From assembly GCF_900103815.1 (NCBI RefSeq), contig NZ_FNHZ01000005.1, positions 124,001-188,000 on the forward strand: a stretch of DNA of 64,000 bases, in the 5' to 3' direction. Of this stretch, positions 51,567 to 61,566 are shown piece after piece. Both the position numbers and the translations under genes were made by a program. Each line of letters begins with the position of its first letter. The first letter of the stretch is position 1. Below the pieces are notes generated by a model. That model did not search any database. It saw only the letters and a list, made by a program, of their open reading frames with translations, and was not told the origin of the DNA. The DNA comes from Lachnospira pectinoschiza (GTDB lineage Bacteria > Bacillota > Clostridia > Lachnospirales > Lachnospiraceae).

Positions 51567-52901
51567 ATGGCAACTAAGAAAAAGGAAGAAATTTTAGAAG
51601 AAGAAGTAAAGACAACAAAGAAGAAGGCTAAGGCAGAAGAAGGCGAAAAGCCAGCAAAGAAGACAACTACAAAGAAGACTACAGCTAAGACAACAACTAA
51701 GAAGGCTGCAAAGGAAGAGGACACTACAGCTAAGAAGACTACAAAGAAGTCTAAGAAGGCTGAAGAGACTAAGGAAGAGCCAGCTAAGAAGCTTTCAGCT
51801 GAAGAGCAGCAGGCTAAGTTTATTGAAAAGCTTGATGAGATCGTTGCCCTTGCAAAGAAGAGAAAGAATGTCTTAGACTATCAGGATATTATCGCTCATT
51901 TCCAGGATATCGAGCTTGAAGCTGAAGGAATGGAAAAGGTATTTGAATACCTTGAAAAGAAGAACATTGACGTTAAGATGAACGAAGATGAAGAAGATGA
52001 TGACGATATCATGCTTGAAGATGAAGATGATATTGATATCGAGAAGATCGACCTTTCTGTACCAGATGGTATCGGTCTTGATGATCCTGTAAGAATGTAC
52101 CTTAAGGAAATCGGTAAGGTATCACTTTTATCTGCTGATGAAGAAATTGAATATGCTAAGAGAATGGAAGCAGGAGATGAAGAAGCTAAGAAGAGACTTG
52201 CAGAAGCTAACTTACGTCTCGTTGTTTCTATTGCTAAGAGATATGTTGGTCGTGGAATGCAGTTCCTTGACTTAATTCAGGAAGGTAACTTAGGTCTTAT
52301 TAAGGCTGTTGAAAAGTTTGATTATACTAAGGGTTATAAGTTCTCAACTTATGCTACATGGTGGATTAGACAGGCTATTACAAGAGCTATTGCTGATCAG
52401 GCTAGAACAATCAGAATTCCTGTTCATATGGTTGAAACAATCAACAAGCTTGTAAGAGTTCAAAGACAGTTACTTCAGGAACTTGGTAGAGAACCAAGCC
52501 CAGAAGAAATCGCTGAGGTTATGGACTTACCAGTTGAGAGAGTTCGTGAAATCCAGAAGATTAGTCAGGAGCCAGTTTCTCTTGAAACACCTATCGGTGA
52601 AGAGGAAGATAGCCACTTAGGTGACTTCATTCAGGATGATAATGTTCCAGTTCCATCTGAGGCAGCAGCTTCAACACTTCTTAAGGAACAGCTTGTAGAA
52701 GTACTTGGAACATTAACAGAAAGAGAGCAGAAGGTATTAAGACTTCGTTTCGGTATGGATGATGGTAGAGCTAGAACTCTTGAAGAAGTTGGTAAGGAAT
52801 TCAACGTAACAAGAGAGCGTATTAGACAGATTGAAGCTAAGGCTTTAAGAAAGCTTAGACATCCAAGTAGAAGTAGAAAGTTAAAGGATTACCTTGACTA
52901 A
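51567..52901 (+). CDS. rpoD: RNA polymerase primary sigma factor (sigma-70/SigA)
   Basis: The 444-residue protein has the full set of sigma-70 regions: 1.2 ([17 protein letters not shown]), 2.1-2.4 ([43 protein letters not shown]), region 3 and 4.2 ([32 protein letters not shown]). The first 75 or so residues are an unusual Lys/Thr/Ala-rich tail with repeated TKK motifs, ahead of a region resembling domain 1.1. AAAGGGG precedes the ATG. The conserved promoter-recognition helices fit the TTGACA/TATAAT elements seen here. Confidence 0.97.
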   Translation: MATKKKEEILEEEVKTTKKKAKAEEGEKPAKKTTTKKTTAKTTTKKAAKEEDTTAKKTTKKSKKAEETKEEPAKKLSAEEQQAKFIEKLDEIVALAKKRKNVLDYQDIIAHFQDIELEAEGMEKVFEYLEKKNIDVKMNEDEEDDDDIMLEDEDDIDIEKIDLSVPDGIGLDDPVRMYLKEIGKVSLLSADEEIEYAKRMEAGDEEAKKRLAEANLRLVVSIAKRYVGRGMQFLDLIQEGNLGLIKAVEKFDYTKGYKFSTYATWWIRQAITRAIADQARTIRIPVHMVETINKLVRVQRQLLQELGREPSPEEIAEVMDLPVERVREIQKISQEPVSLETPIGEEEDSHLGDFIQDDNVPVPSEAAASTLLKEQLVEVLGTLTEREQKVLRLRFGMDDGRARTLEEVGKEFNVTRERIRQIEAKALRKLRHPSRSRKLKDYLD

Positions 52902-52931
52902 TTTTAAGCTATAAATTTTTATTGGAGTTTT

Positions 52932-53648
52932 ATGAAGGTTAATATTTCTGAAAGATTAAGAAATGTAGCAGAAGCAGTGGAAAAATGTAATACAGTAGCA
53001 GACATTGGTTGCGACCACGGATTTTTACCAATTTATCTAGTTTTAACTAATAGGGCTAGTAGGGCTATTGCTATGGATCTTAGAAAAGAACCTGTTAGAA
53101 GAGCTGGCGAGCACATCGCCAGCTTTAATTTATCTGATAAGATCACTACAAGAATTTCTAATGGCCTAGAGGCCTTATCTAGAGGTGAAGCAGATACTAT
53201 AACCATAACAGGTATGGGCGGAATGCTAATGAGAGATATTCTTATAGCAGGTAATGATAAATTAATGGACGGCAATAAATTTGTATTTAGTCCACAATCA
53301 GATATAGACACATTTAGAAAATATCTAGATGACAACGGATTTGTAATCACAAAGGAAAAGGTTATTTTTGAGGCCCCAAGATTTTACTTTATTATTAATG
53401 CAACTCTAAAAAGAGGAGAGAAAATGAATCTAAGCGATTTAGAACTTCGCTTTGGTAAGGACTTCCATCTTGGAGATACTAAAGTTTTACAAGACTTTTT
53501 AACTAAGGAGTTGTATAATAATGGTATATTGTGCGGACAACTTGAAGATGAAGAAAGAAAGGGTAATTTAAGTGTTAAGGCTAAACTAGATTACTTAAAG
53601 AAAGAGCAAGAGTATAGGGAGAGTGCTCTTAAAATGATTAGTAAATAA
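52932..53648 (+). CDS. trmK: tRNA adenine-22 N1-methyltransferase
   Basis: The 238-residue SAM-dependent enzyme methylates adenine 22 of bacterial tRNAs. It has the SAM loop VADIGCDHGFLPIYL, NGLEAL, ITGMGGMLMRDIL and FSPQSDIDTFRKYL motifs of TrmK. Its place after rpoD is typical of Firmicutes. It begins 30 bp after the rpoD stop and is probably in the same operon. Confidence 0.93.
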   Translation: MKVNISERLRNVAEAVEKCNTVADIGCDHGFLPIYLVLTNRASRAIAMDLRKEPVRRAGEHIASFNLSDKITTRISNGLEALSRGEADTITITGMGGMLMRDILIAGNDKLMDGNKFVFSPQSDIDTFRKYLDDNGFVITKEKVIFEAPRFYFIINATLKRGEKMNLSDLELRFGKDFHLGDTKVLQDFLTKELYNNGILCGQLEDEERKGNLSVKAKLDYLKKEQEYRESALKMISK

Positions 53649-53692
53649 GAACTTCAGCTTCAAAATACGACTAACGTGGAGGTGTTTTATTT

Positions 53693-55303
53693 ATGAGTAC
53701 ATTGGTAGAACTTGTAAACGAGAAACAAAAGGAATTAAAAGACACTATTATCCTAGTGAAGGTTAATGGTAAGTTAAAGGAAATTTACGATAAAGAAATT
53801 ACTGACGAGAAAATTGAATATATAACAACTAATTCATCCATCGGAATTGATACCTATAAGAGAAGTGTTTTAATGCTTATGCTTGCTGCATTTCACAATA
53901 TCGATAAGGACAATAAGTTTGGTGGCGTAAAGGTTGAATATTCAGTATCTAAGGGATTTTTCTGCGATACTAATAAGAATTTAGAAATCACAGAGAAGTT
54001 TATTAACGACTTAAAAAAGGAGATGAATAGGCTAGTAGAAGCTGACCTTATAATTAATAAGGACACACTAAGCACTACTAATGCTATTAAGCTCTTTAAG
54101 GAACGTGGCATGCTTGATAAGGTTCGTCTATTTAACTATCGTAGAAGTTCTGTAATTAATACATACGAACTTGATGGCTATATTGATTATTTCTATGGAT
54201 ATATGGCTCATTCTACAGGTATCTTAAAGTATTTTGATATCTATAGATTTGCCCATGGCTTTGTTTTACAGCTTCCAACAAAGGAAGAGCCAACTAAGGT
54301 ACCTGAATTCCTACCTCAGATTAAGCTTGCCAATGTATTAGATGAATCTACAAAGTGGGCTCACATGCTAGATCTTGATACAGTAGGTGCCCTTAATGAC
54401 CACATAAGAGATGGTGATATTTCTTCCCTTATGTTAGTACAGGAAGCACTTCAGGAGCAAAAGATTGTAGAAATTGTCAATATGATTAAGAAAAGACCTG
54501 ATGTTAAGTTTGTTATGATTGCTGGTCCAAGTTCTTCCGGCAAGACTACATTTTCACACAGATTATCCATCCAGTTAATGGCAAATGGCTATAAGCCGCA
54601 TGCTATTGGCGTGGACGATTACTTTGTTGAAAGAGAAGAGACACCTGTGGATGAAAATGGCGAATATGACTTTGAATGTCTTGAAGCCATTGACATTAAG
54701 CTCTTTAACGACCACATGACTAAGCTTCTTAATGGCGAGGAAATTGAAAGACCAAGATTTAACTTTAAGACTGGTAAAAAGGAATACAATGGAGAAATGT
54801 TAAAGCTTGGAAAGGATGATATCCTTGTAATTGAGGGTATTCACTGCCTTAATGATAAGTTATCTTACACACTTCCTGTGGAAAGTAAGTTTAAGATTTA
54901 CATAAGCGCTCTTACTCAGCTAAATGTTGATGAGCACAACAGAGTTTCTACAACGGATGGTCGTTTAGTTAGACGTATGGTTAGAGATTATAGAACTAGA
55001 GGGGCTAATGCCAAGAGAACTCTATCTATGTGGGAGTCTGTTAGACGTGGTGAGGAGAAGAATATTTTCCCATTCCAAGAGGAAGCCGATGTAATGTTTA
55101 ATTCAGCAATGCCTTATGAGCTTTGCGTATTAAAATCTATTGCAGAGCCATTACTTTTCTCTATTACAGAAGACGACCCAGAATATCAGGAAGCAAAGAG
55201 AATGCTTAAGTTCTTAGAATACTTCCTTCCATGTAACGCTGACATGGTGCCAATTAATTCTATCTTAAGAGAATTCGTTGGTGGCGGTTGCTTTAGAGTT
55301 TAG
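53693..55303 (+). CDS. Uridine-kinase-like nucleoside kinase with N-terminal TGS/ThrRS-like domain
   Basis: The 536-residue protein has a uridine kinase-type domain in its second half (P-loop AGPSSSGKTTFS near residue 279, VDDYFVEREETP, IEGIHCLND, RRMVRDYRTRG). The first half resembles the TGS and second additional domain of threonyl-tRNA synthetase (HNIDKDNKFGGVKVEY, ISGFACHIST-like DIYRFAHGFVLQLP). Proteins with this layout are common in Clostridia; their physiological substrate is not established. GGAGG lies upstream. Confidence 0.85.
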   Translation: MSTLVELVNEKQKELKDTIILVKVNGKLKEIYDKEITDEKIEYITTNSSIGIDTYKRSVLMLMLAAFHNIDKDNKFGGVKVEYSVSKGFFCDTNKNLEITEKFINDLKKEMNRLVEADLIINKDTLSTTNAIKLFKERGMLDKVRLFNYRRSSVINTYELDGYIDYFYGYMAHSTGILKYFDIYRFAHGFVLQLPTKEEPTKVPEFLPQIKLANVLDESTKWAHMLDLDTVGALNDHIRDGDISSLMLVQEALQEQKIVEIVNMIKKRPDVKFVMIAGPSSSGKTTFSHRLSIQLMANGYKPHAIGVDDYFVEREETPVDENGEYDFECLEAIDIKLFNDHMTKLLNGEEIERPRFNFKTGKKEYNGEMLKLGKDDILVIEGIHCLNDKLSYTLPVESKFKIYISALTQLNVDEHNRVSTTDGRLVRRMVRDYRTRGANAKRTLSMWESVRRGEEKNIFPFQEEADVMFNSAMPYELCVLKSIAEPLLFSITEDDPEYQEAKRMLKFLEYFLPCNADMVPINSILREFVGGGCFRV

Positions 55304-55355
55304 TTTTTGTATAAGTCTAGGGCATAATAAAAGTAAACAAAATTCATAATAATAA

Positions 55356-55405
55356 AAGAGAGTAATTAGAAAATCTAAAAATCTTCTAGTTACTCTCTTA
55401 TTTTT
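55356..55405. terminator. Bidirectional terminator
   Basis: A 16-bp stem (AAGAGAGTAATTAGAA with TTCTAGTTACTCTCTT, one wobble) is followed by ATTTTT on the plus strand and by a T-run on the minus strand, for the kinase and the convergent tyrA. Confidence 0.9.
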
Positions 55406-55436
55406 GTCTTATTTTTACATTAATTAAATTCTAAAA

Positions 55437-56297
55437 TTAATCTAGCTTTTTATCTAGTTTATAATGTCTAGAATCTTCAAAAAGTGATGCCACATAGCCT
55501 GGTGTCTTATTATCAAGATTAGTCTTTATCTCATTTAAGATATCAATGTACTGGCCAAGTAAACCTGAAATAGCATCGGAGTTACTAATACAAATCTGCT
55601 CCCACATTTCAGGAGAAGATGCGGCAACTCTTGACATATCCCTAAAACTTCCAGCGGCTAGGCAATGCATATGTCCTTCAGGGTCATCATTTTCAGAAAC
55701 CACCTTAACAAGGGCAGTTGAAATTAAATGAGGTAGGTGGCTAATGCCGGCCACAGTTCTATCATGAGTTTCGTAATCCATAATAAGAGGCTTTGCAGTA
55801 GTATCTCTTACAAAATCCTGGAAAAAATTTAGCTGCTCCATAGTTGTTAGTGGAGTAGGTGTAATGATATATTTTGCATTATTTAGAATCGCAGATGAGG
55901 AATTCTCATAGCCTGTCTTTTCGGAACCTGCCATAGGGTGTCCGCCGATAAAACAATTATCAAGACCTAGCTTTGATACTTCCTTGTGAATTATAGTCTT
56001 AACGCTACCTACATCAGTAATAATGCAGCCCGGCTTAATTATGGACTTTAATTTACATAGATAGCTTGTAATTGTAACTACAGGAGTACAAAGTATGATA
56101 ATATCGCAGTCCTTAAAATTATCATCAATGCACTCACAGGCAGTATCTACAACGCCATCTTCCTTAGCCTTTAAAATAGGGTCAATTCTTCTACTTGTAG
56201 CAATTATTGTATAAGGCTTTTTTGTCTCTTTTAAAGCATGGGCAATTGAGCCTGCAATTAAACCAAAGCCTATAAAACCAACTTTTACATCTTCCAT
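55437..56297 (-). CDS. tyrA: Prephenate dehydrogenase
   Basis: The 286-residue NAD(P)-dependent enzyme makes 4-hydroxyphenylpyruvate for tyrosine. It has the Rossmann loop VGFIGFGLIAGSIA at residues 6-19, DVGSVK, the FIGGHPMAGSEKTGYENS active-site segment, HDRTVAGISHLPHL and AAGSFRDMSRVA. It lacks a fused ACT or chorismate mutase domain. The start follows a GGAGA site. Confidence 0.92.
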   Translation of the reverse strand: MEDVKVGFIGFGLIAGSIAHALKETKKPYTIIATSRRIDPILKAKEDGVVDTACECIDDNFKDCDIIILCTPVVTITSYLCKLKSIIKPGCIITDVGSVKTIIHKEVSKLGLDNCFIGGHPMAGSEKTGYENSSSAILNNAKYIITPTPLTTMEQLNFFQDFVRDTTAKPLIMDYETHDRTVAGISHLPHLISTALVKVVSENDDPEGHMHCLAAGSFRDMSRVAASSPEMWEQICISNSDAISGLLGQYIDILNEIKTNLDNKTPGYVASLFEDSRHYKLDKKLD

Positions 56298-56426
56298 TAA
56301 ATCTCATTCTCCATTTTGGGTTAATCCCGTTTTTTACTATAACATTTTAACACTTTAAAGCATTAATTGTAAACAGTATATTGGCTAAAAACCTTTTGAA
56401 AAATATGTGAAATATACTAACTCGTA

Positions 56427-56455
56427 TTGCAAATGGATATAAATTATTATATCAT
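56427..56455 (+). promoter_or_regulatory. Candidate promoter of the GT2-GtrA cluster
   Basis: TTGCAA (56427-56432) and TATCAT (56450-56455) are 17 bp apart. Confidence 0.55.
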
Positions 56456-56526
56456 TTTAAAGTGTATCTATATAAGTGCATACTTTTAAATTTGGGATAG
56501 AGATAGATAGGTAAGAGGTGTAAAAA

Positions 56527-57603
56527 GTGAAGATTTCAGTAATAGTTCCATCGCTTAATCCAGACGAGAAACTATTAGAAGTTGTTAAAAGCCTTAAGGA
56601 AAAAGGCTTTAATGACATTATTTTGGTGGATGATGGAAGCGATGATAGTCATAAGATGGCTTTTAACGAGGCTGCCAAGTATGACGGTGTCAGTGTTTTA
56701 GTACATGAAGTGAATAAAGGAAAGGGAAGAGCCTTAAAGACGGCTTTTGAATATTTCCTTAAAGAAAGACCGGATTACGATGGTGTGGTAACAGTTGATG
56801 GAGACAACCAGCATAAAGCAGAAGATGTTTTAAAATGTTGTGAAGCCATGATATCTAACAAGTCCCTAATACTTGGTGTTAGAGATTTTTCAAGAGATGA
56901 TATTCCAGCAAGAAGTAAGTTCGGAAACAATTTAACAAGTGGTATTTTTAAGACTTTTTGTAAGCTTAATATTACAGATACTCAAACAGGCCTTCGTGCA
57001 ATTCCAAGGGAATTTATTAAGGATATGCTAGAGGTTAAGGGCGAGAGATATGAGTATGAAACTAATATGTTGCTTGCACTTAAAAGCCATAATATTCCTT
57101 TTATGGAGGTGGGGATTCAAACCGTCTATATAGATGATAATGAGTCGTCACATTTTAATCCAATTAAGGATTCCATTAAGATTTATAAGGTAATATTTGC
57201 CTATTTTTTTACAACAACTGCTTTTAAATATACCCTGTGTTCTATAAGTTCTTGGGTGATTGATAACTTGTTATTTAACATTTTTTCATTCATATTTGTG
57301 GCAGCAGTTTCAAGGGATATAAGAATTTTACTTGCTACAGTAATAGCAAGAATTATGTCTTCTTTTTACAATTATTTGATGAATGCAAAGTTGGTTTTTA
57401 AAAGTCAAAGGTCTATGAAGACCACTTTTATAAAATATTACATTTTATGGATAGGAATAATGCTTTGTTCCTTCCTACTAGTAGATTTATTTACATGGCT
57501 ACTAGGTCTAAATTTACAATTAACAGCCCTATGCAAAATTATAGTTGACTTATGTCTCTTTTTTGCAAGTTACAATATACAAAAGAAATGGGTGTTTAAA
57601 TAG
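56527..57603 (+). CDS. GT2 glycosyltransferase fused to a GtrA-like membrane domain
   Basis: The 358-residue protein has an N-terminal GT-A glycosyltransferase (VIVPSLNPDEKLLE, ILVDDGSDD, the metal motif TVDGDNQHKAED, TDTQTGLRAIP; residues 1-220) and a C-terminal GtrA-like domain with four membrane segments (about 228-350). Such fusions transfer sugars to undecaprenyl phosphate and move them across the membrane. It probably starts at GTG 56527, with AGAGGTG upstream. It lies 20 bp before a secreted phosphodiester glycosidase gene. Confidence 0.88.
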   Translation: MKISVIVPSLNPDEKLLEVVKSLKEKGFNDIILVDDGSDDSHKMAFNEAAKYDGVSVLVHEVNKGKGRALKTAFEYFLKERPDYDGVVTVDGDNQHKAEDVLKCCEAMISNKSLILGVRDFSRDDIPARSKFGNNLTSGIFKTFCKLNITDTQTGLRAIPREFIKDMLEVKGERYEYETNMLLALKSHNIPFMEVGIQTVYIDDNESSHFNPIKDSIKIYKVIFAYFFTTTAFKYTLCSISSWVIDNLLFNIFSFIFVAAVSRDIRILLATVIARIMSSFYNYLMNAKLVFKSQRSMKTTFIKYYILWIGIMLCSFLLVDLFTWLLGLNLQLTALCKIIVDLCLFFASYNIQKKWVFK

Positions 57604-57623
57604 GATTTAAGGGGAGTGTTTAA

Positions 57624-58607
57624 ATGACTAAAAAGGTTTTAAAAAATGTATCTAGAGTATTAATTACTCTATTAGTTACTATTGCAATTTTTGTTTGCTT
57701 TTTATACGGGGTAATGGCTATGTTAGTCTTTGGTCCATCAAAGACAGCTAAGACACAGTTTGTTTTATCTGTTAGAGAAACTTCAGCTATTGGCTTTTTA
57801 GCAAATCTTTTTGTATCCAATGAGGAGATTAATAGAATTGAAGCTGAAAATAGTATTAAAGACACAACTGAGGTTACTAACACAAGTCTTGTATCTACTG
57901 ATACAGCAACAAGTTCAGACAATATCGAAGTTATCGATATTAAGGGTAGCTCTTTTAAGGGTAAGCTTATGATTATTGATGATCCAAGCAGATTATTTGT
58001 AGGAACTGTTGAGAGCTTTCATGAGGGCGAAGGCGAGGTAGTTGCAAGCATGGCCGAAAGATATGGCGCAGTTGCAGGAATCAACGGTGGCGAATTTGTA
58101 GATGGCGTTACAACTTATACAGCTATGCCAGTAGGCCTTGTTATGGTAAATGGCGAGGTCTTAAATGGCAATGAAGATGAAACATATCATGTAACTGGAA
58201 TTTCTAATGACAATAAGTTAGTTATTGGAAATATGACTATGGCAAGAGCTAAGGAACTTGGCATTAGAGACTGCGTAAGCGTTTCTAATCTTATTGGACC
58301 TTTCTTAATTGTAAATGGCGAGATGCAGGATGTTTCAGGAACTGGTGGCGGACTTAATCCAAGAACTGCCATTGGTCAAACAGCAGATGGAAAAATATTA
58401 CTTCTTGTTTGCGATGGAAGACAAATTACAGGTATGGGTGCATCCTTTGCAGACCTTCAGGACATTATGGCAGAGTATGGCGCAGTTAATGCTTCTGTTA
58501 TGGATGGAGGAACTTCAACTCAGATGTACTATAACGGTGAAGTTATTAATAACCCATATTCACCAACAGGACCAAGAACTTGTCCAACAGCATTTTTGAT
58601 TAAATAG
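57624..58607 (+). CDS. Phosphodiester glycosidase family protein (NAGPA/DUF2233)
   Basis: The 327-residue protein has an N-terminal membrane anchor (about residues 9-33) and an extracellular NAGPA-like domain: AGINGGEFVDG near 150, GPFLIVNGEMQD, NPRTAIGQTADGKILLLVCDGR and NASVMDGGTSTQMYYNGEVIN. Family members remove alpha-GlcNAc from phosphodiesters or act on surface glycopolymers. It probably belongs with the adjacent glycosyltransferase. GGGGAG precedes the ATG. Confidence 0.88.
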   Translation: MTKKVLKNVSRVLITLLVTIAIFVCFLYGVMAMLVFGPSKTAKTQFVLSVRETSAIGFLANLFVSNEEINRIEAENSIKDTTEVTNTSLVSTDTATSSDNIEVIDIKGSSFKGKLMIIDDPSRLFVGTVESFHEGEGEVVASMAERYGAVAGINGGEFVDGVTTYTAMPVGLVMVNGEVLNGNEDETYHVTGISNDNKLVIGNMTMARAKELGIRDCVSVSNLIGPFLIVNGEMQDVSGTGGGLNPRTAIGQTADGKILLLVCDGRQITGMGASFADLQDIMAEYGAVNASVMDGGTSTQMYYNGEVINNPYSPTGPRTCPTAFLIK

Positions 58608-58650
58608 GACATTTGAACAAATAAGACATTTTGTACAAAACAGACATTTA
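58608..58650. repeat. Short tandem repeats with palindromic cores
   Basis: GACATTT occurs at 58608, 58625 and 58643, spaced 17 and 18 bp. Between them lie TTTGAACAAA and the perfect palindrome TTTTGTACAAAA (58629-58640). This fills the gap before the 58665 gene. Confidence 0.6.
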
Positions 58651-58664
58651 ATGAGGAGTAATCT

Positions 58665-59792
58665 ATGGATAACGTTTTAGATAATAAGAAAGAAAAAACA
58701 GCGGTTAAAAGAAAGAGAATCGTTAGAAAGAAGAAAACTAAGGGCATTAGCTTTAAGAAATTTTTAGCTATTTATTCAATAGTACTTGGAGCGATTGGCG
58801 TATTTTTGCTTATCCTTTTATTCTTCTTTTTAAAGGACTATGAAAGCAGCATTCCAGCTAATAAGATGGACAAAATTCTAGCAGATATGAAGACTTCAAA
58901 GCTAGAATCCATTATAGAGGATGCCAATATTGAATATAATGAATTTGAAGATAGCGCCTACATTTCCACAAAGCTTAAGGAAAAGATTGGTGAAAATGAA
59001 CTTAGCTATTCAAAGAAACTCGGAGAATATAGTGCCTCAAATCCTGTATATACTGTATCTGCAGGAGATGAGGATCTATGCACAATTAGCCTAAAAAAGG
59101 AAAGCAAGAAATCAGGCTTTTTTAGAAATTGGAAATTAGAGGATGTAACATTTGCAGCAGTAGCAGGCTCAGATGAATTAAACATTACAGTTCCAACTAA
59201 TAGCACAGTTTATCTTAATGGTATTGAAGTGTCTGATTCTTACAAAACTTCTACAGGAGTCGAGTTTGAACCATGCCTTAATGTATCAAAATATGTGACA
59301 ACTCCTACAGAGGAAGTTTATACAGTTACAGGCCTTAACTTAATGCCAGAACTTACAGTAAATTATGAAGGCTACGAGCTTGAATACGAGACTAGTGACA
59401 ACAACTTAACAGCCCTTTATCCTTCAGTAGATTCTATGTATGAAACAGCTTCTGCTAATGCTATGGAAGTTTTAGAGTGCTATGGAAAATATATCATCAA
59501 CCGCGGCAGCCTTGAGACACTTTCAAGTCACATGCTAGGAAAGGCAAAGACTTATGTTGCAAATATCCCAGCAGTTTGGGCCTTCTTGGTTGGTAAAAAG
59601 TTTAGCTATGAATTTAGAGATATGGCTACAAGTAACTTTAGAGTATATTCTAGCGATTGCTATTCTATTGATGTTTCCTGCGTTTTATATGTTAATTGGG
59701 GAGACGGAGAGAAGAGCTATGACACTAACTACAGATATACATTTGTAAATGTTAATGGAAGCTGGAAGGTAGCAGATCTTTCCGTTTTATAA
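58665..59792 (+). CDS. Membrane-anchored extracytoplasmic protein of unknown function
   Basis: The 375-residue protein has a very basic cytoplasmic N-terminus (residues 1-30, with RKKKTK), a single membrane helix (about 31-57) and a large outside domain with a final beta-rich part like a SnoaL/NTF2-type fold (YRYTFVNVNGSWKVADLSVL). I do not recognise the family. GAGGAG precedes the ATG. It follows the phosphodiester glycosidase gene by 57 bp. Confidence 0.7.
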   Translation: MDNVLDNKKEKTAVKRKRIVRKKKTKGISFKKFLAIYSIVLGAIGVFLLILLFFFLKDYESSIPANKMDKILADMKTSKLESIIEDANIEYNEFEDSAYISTKLKEKIGENELSYSKKLGEYSASNPVYTVSAGDEDLCTISLKKESKKSGFFRNWKLEDVTFAAVAGSDELNITVPTNSTVYLNGIEVSDSYKTSTGVEFEPCLNVSKYVTTPTEEVYTVTGLNLMPELTVNYEGYELEYETSDNNLTALYPSVDSMYETASANAMEVLECYGKYIINRGSLETLSSHMLGKAKTYVANIPAVWAFLVGKKFSYEFRDMATSNFRVYSSDCYSIDVSCVLYVNWGDGEKSYDTNYRYTFVNVNGSWKVADLSVL

Positions 59793-59879
59793 TACATTTG
59801 TCAAAGCTAAGCTTTATTATATTAAAATTTTGTGAAACGTATTAATTAATTACCTTAAATGTGTTATTCTATAGGGCAG

Positions 59880-59912
59880 GCGTCTGAAATTGGGATAGTT
59901 TCAGATGCGTTT
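59880..59912 (+). terminator. Terminator-like hairpin
   Basis: GCGTCTGAAA pairs with TTTCAGATGC (10 bp, one wobble) around TTGGGATAG. The T-run after it is weak (GTTTAG), so it may be a partial terminator or a leader hairpin of the next gene; a TATTCT lies just upstream at 59865-59870. Confidence 0.5.
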
Positions 59913-59945
59913 AGATAAGAAAATTAAGGAAGTAATATACGAGTT

Positions 59946-61505
59946 ATGGAAAAAAAGAAAAATAATTTTTTGATCCATGGCGGAATTTTAGCCATGGCAG
60001 GTATTATAGTTAGAATAATCGGAATGCTTTATAGAATTCCAGTAGTTAATATTATAGGCAGCGAAGGTAATGGTATTTATGGCATTGCTTTTAATGTCTA
60101 TAATATTATGCTAGTTTTATCCTCTTATGGTTTGCCAATGGCAGTATCTAAACTGGTTTCTCAAAGATTTGCAGAAGGTAAGTATAAGAATGCCAAAAGA
60201 GTATTTAAATATTCCCTCACAATTGGAATTGTAACAGGTGGCATTGCAGCTGCCTTAGTATTCTTTGGAGCAGATTTTATTGAAAATGTAATCTATTCCG
60301 GAAACACACCAGGTCTTGCAATTCCTCTAAGAATTTTAGCACCAACAATTTTCCTTGTAGCAGTGCTTGGCGTAATTAGAGGTTTCTTCCAGGGTCAGGG
60401 AACAATGATTCCAACAGCAGTTTCACAGATTATTGAGCAGATTGTTAATGCAATCGTAAGTATTGGCGCAGGCTATATTCTTATGCAGGCCTTTAAAGAG
60501 TCTGCTAATCAATCTGCTTATGGTGCAGCAGGTTCAACTCTAGGTACAGCCCTAGGTGCCCTTTCAGCACTTATTTTTATGGTTTTCCTTTACTTTGTTT
60601 ATAAACCACAGTTTAAGAAACTGCTAAGAAAGGATACAAAAGTTGATAGAGTACCGGCTTCAAATATGTATAAAATCATTATTACAACAATGATTCCAAT
60701 TATTTTAGGCCAGACTTTCTATCAGATAAGTTCCGTTTTTGATGATATTTTATTTAGTAATTTATCAAGTACAGTAATTGATAGCGTAACTATAGATTTA
60801 GGAACTTATAGTTCATGCTTTATTTTACTTATCGGAATTCCACAGGGTGTAGCCTCAGCTATGTCAGCTTCTATGCTACCTGCAATGGTTACATCTTTCA
60901 CAGAAAAAGATATAGATGGAGTTAAAACAAAGTTAACTAAGACAATTAAGACTAATCTATTTATTGCAATCCCTTCATTTATTGGTTTAACAGTATTAGG
61001 TCAGGGAATTATTAAGATTTTATTCTCTGCTTACAATAGTGCAGAAGGTGCAACAATGTTAAAGATTGGTGCTGTATCTGTAGTTTTCTTTACTCTATCA
61101 ACAGTAACAAGTTCAGCGCTTCAGGCAATTGACAAGATGAAAATGCCAGTTTATCACTCAGCTACTTCACTTGTAATTCATATAGTGCTAGTTTATTTCA
61201 TGCTTAGATTCACATCTCTTGGAATTTACGGACTTGTAATAGGAAGTACTCTATTCCCATTAGTAGTATTTATCCTTAACCTAAAGACTTTATATCAGGA
61301 GATAAATTATAGATTTTCAATTAAGAAAATAGTTCTAAAGCCACTAATTAGTGCAGTTATTATGGGAATTTGTATAGCCGTAGTTTATAATGGCTTACTT
61401 ATTCTTACAGAGTCTAACATTGTTTCAATGTTCTTTGCTTTAGTTGTGGCTGCAATTACTTACTTTGGACCTTATTATTTATTAACAAAGCACAGCAATT
61501 TATAA
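59946..61505 (+). CDS. MATE-superfamily polysaccharide flippase (SpoVB/MurJ-like)
   Basis: The 519-residue protein has about 14 membrane segments and the start GGILAMAGIIVRIIGMLYRIPVVNIIGSEGNGIYGIAFNVYNIML, with PMAVSKLVSQR and VLGVIRGFFQGQGTMIPTAVSQIIEQ typical of SpoVB/YtgP-type lipid-linked sugar exporters. It would flip undecaprenyl-linked glycan across the membrane. It may serve peptidoglycan or the surface polymer suggested by the GT2 gene nearby. Confidence 0.88.
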   Translation: MEKKKNNFLIHGGILAMAGIIVRIIGMLYRIPVVNIIGSEGNGIYGIAFNVYNIMLVLSSYGLPMAVSKLVSQRFAEGKYKNAKRVFKYSLTIGIVTGGIAAALVFFGADFIENVIYSGNTPGLAIPLRILAPTIFLVAVLGVIRGFFQGQGTMIPTAVSQIIEQIVNAIVSIGAGYILMQAFKESANQSAYGAAGSTLGTALGALSALIFMVFLYFVYKPQFKKLLRKDTKVDRVPASNMYKIIITTMIPIILGQTFYQISSVFDDILFSNLSSTVIDSVTIDLGTYSSCFILLIGIPQGVASAMSASMLPAMVTSFTEKDIDGVKTKLTKTIKTNLFIAIPSFIGLTVLGQGIIKILFSAYNSAEGATMLKIGAVSVVFFTLSTVTSSALQAIDKMKMPVYHSATSLVIHIVLVYFMLRFTSLGIYGLVIGSTLFPLVVFILNLKTLYQEINYRFSIKKIVLKPLISAVIMGICIAVVYNGLLILTESNIVSMFFALVVAAITYFGPYYLLTKHSNL

Positions 61506-61537
61506 TCTGATTTAATGATTATTTAATTTATTCTATG

Positions 61538-61566
61538 TTGGGATTTAGTCCTTGACGTGATATAAT
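61538..61566 (+). promoter_or_regulatory. Candidate clpC promoter
   Basis: TTGGGA (61538-61543) and a perfect TATAAT (61561-61566) are 17 bp apart. I saw no clear CtsR operator. Confidence 0.55.
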
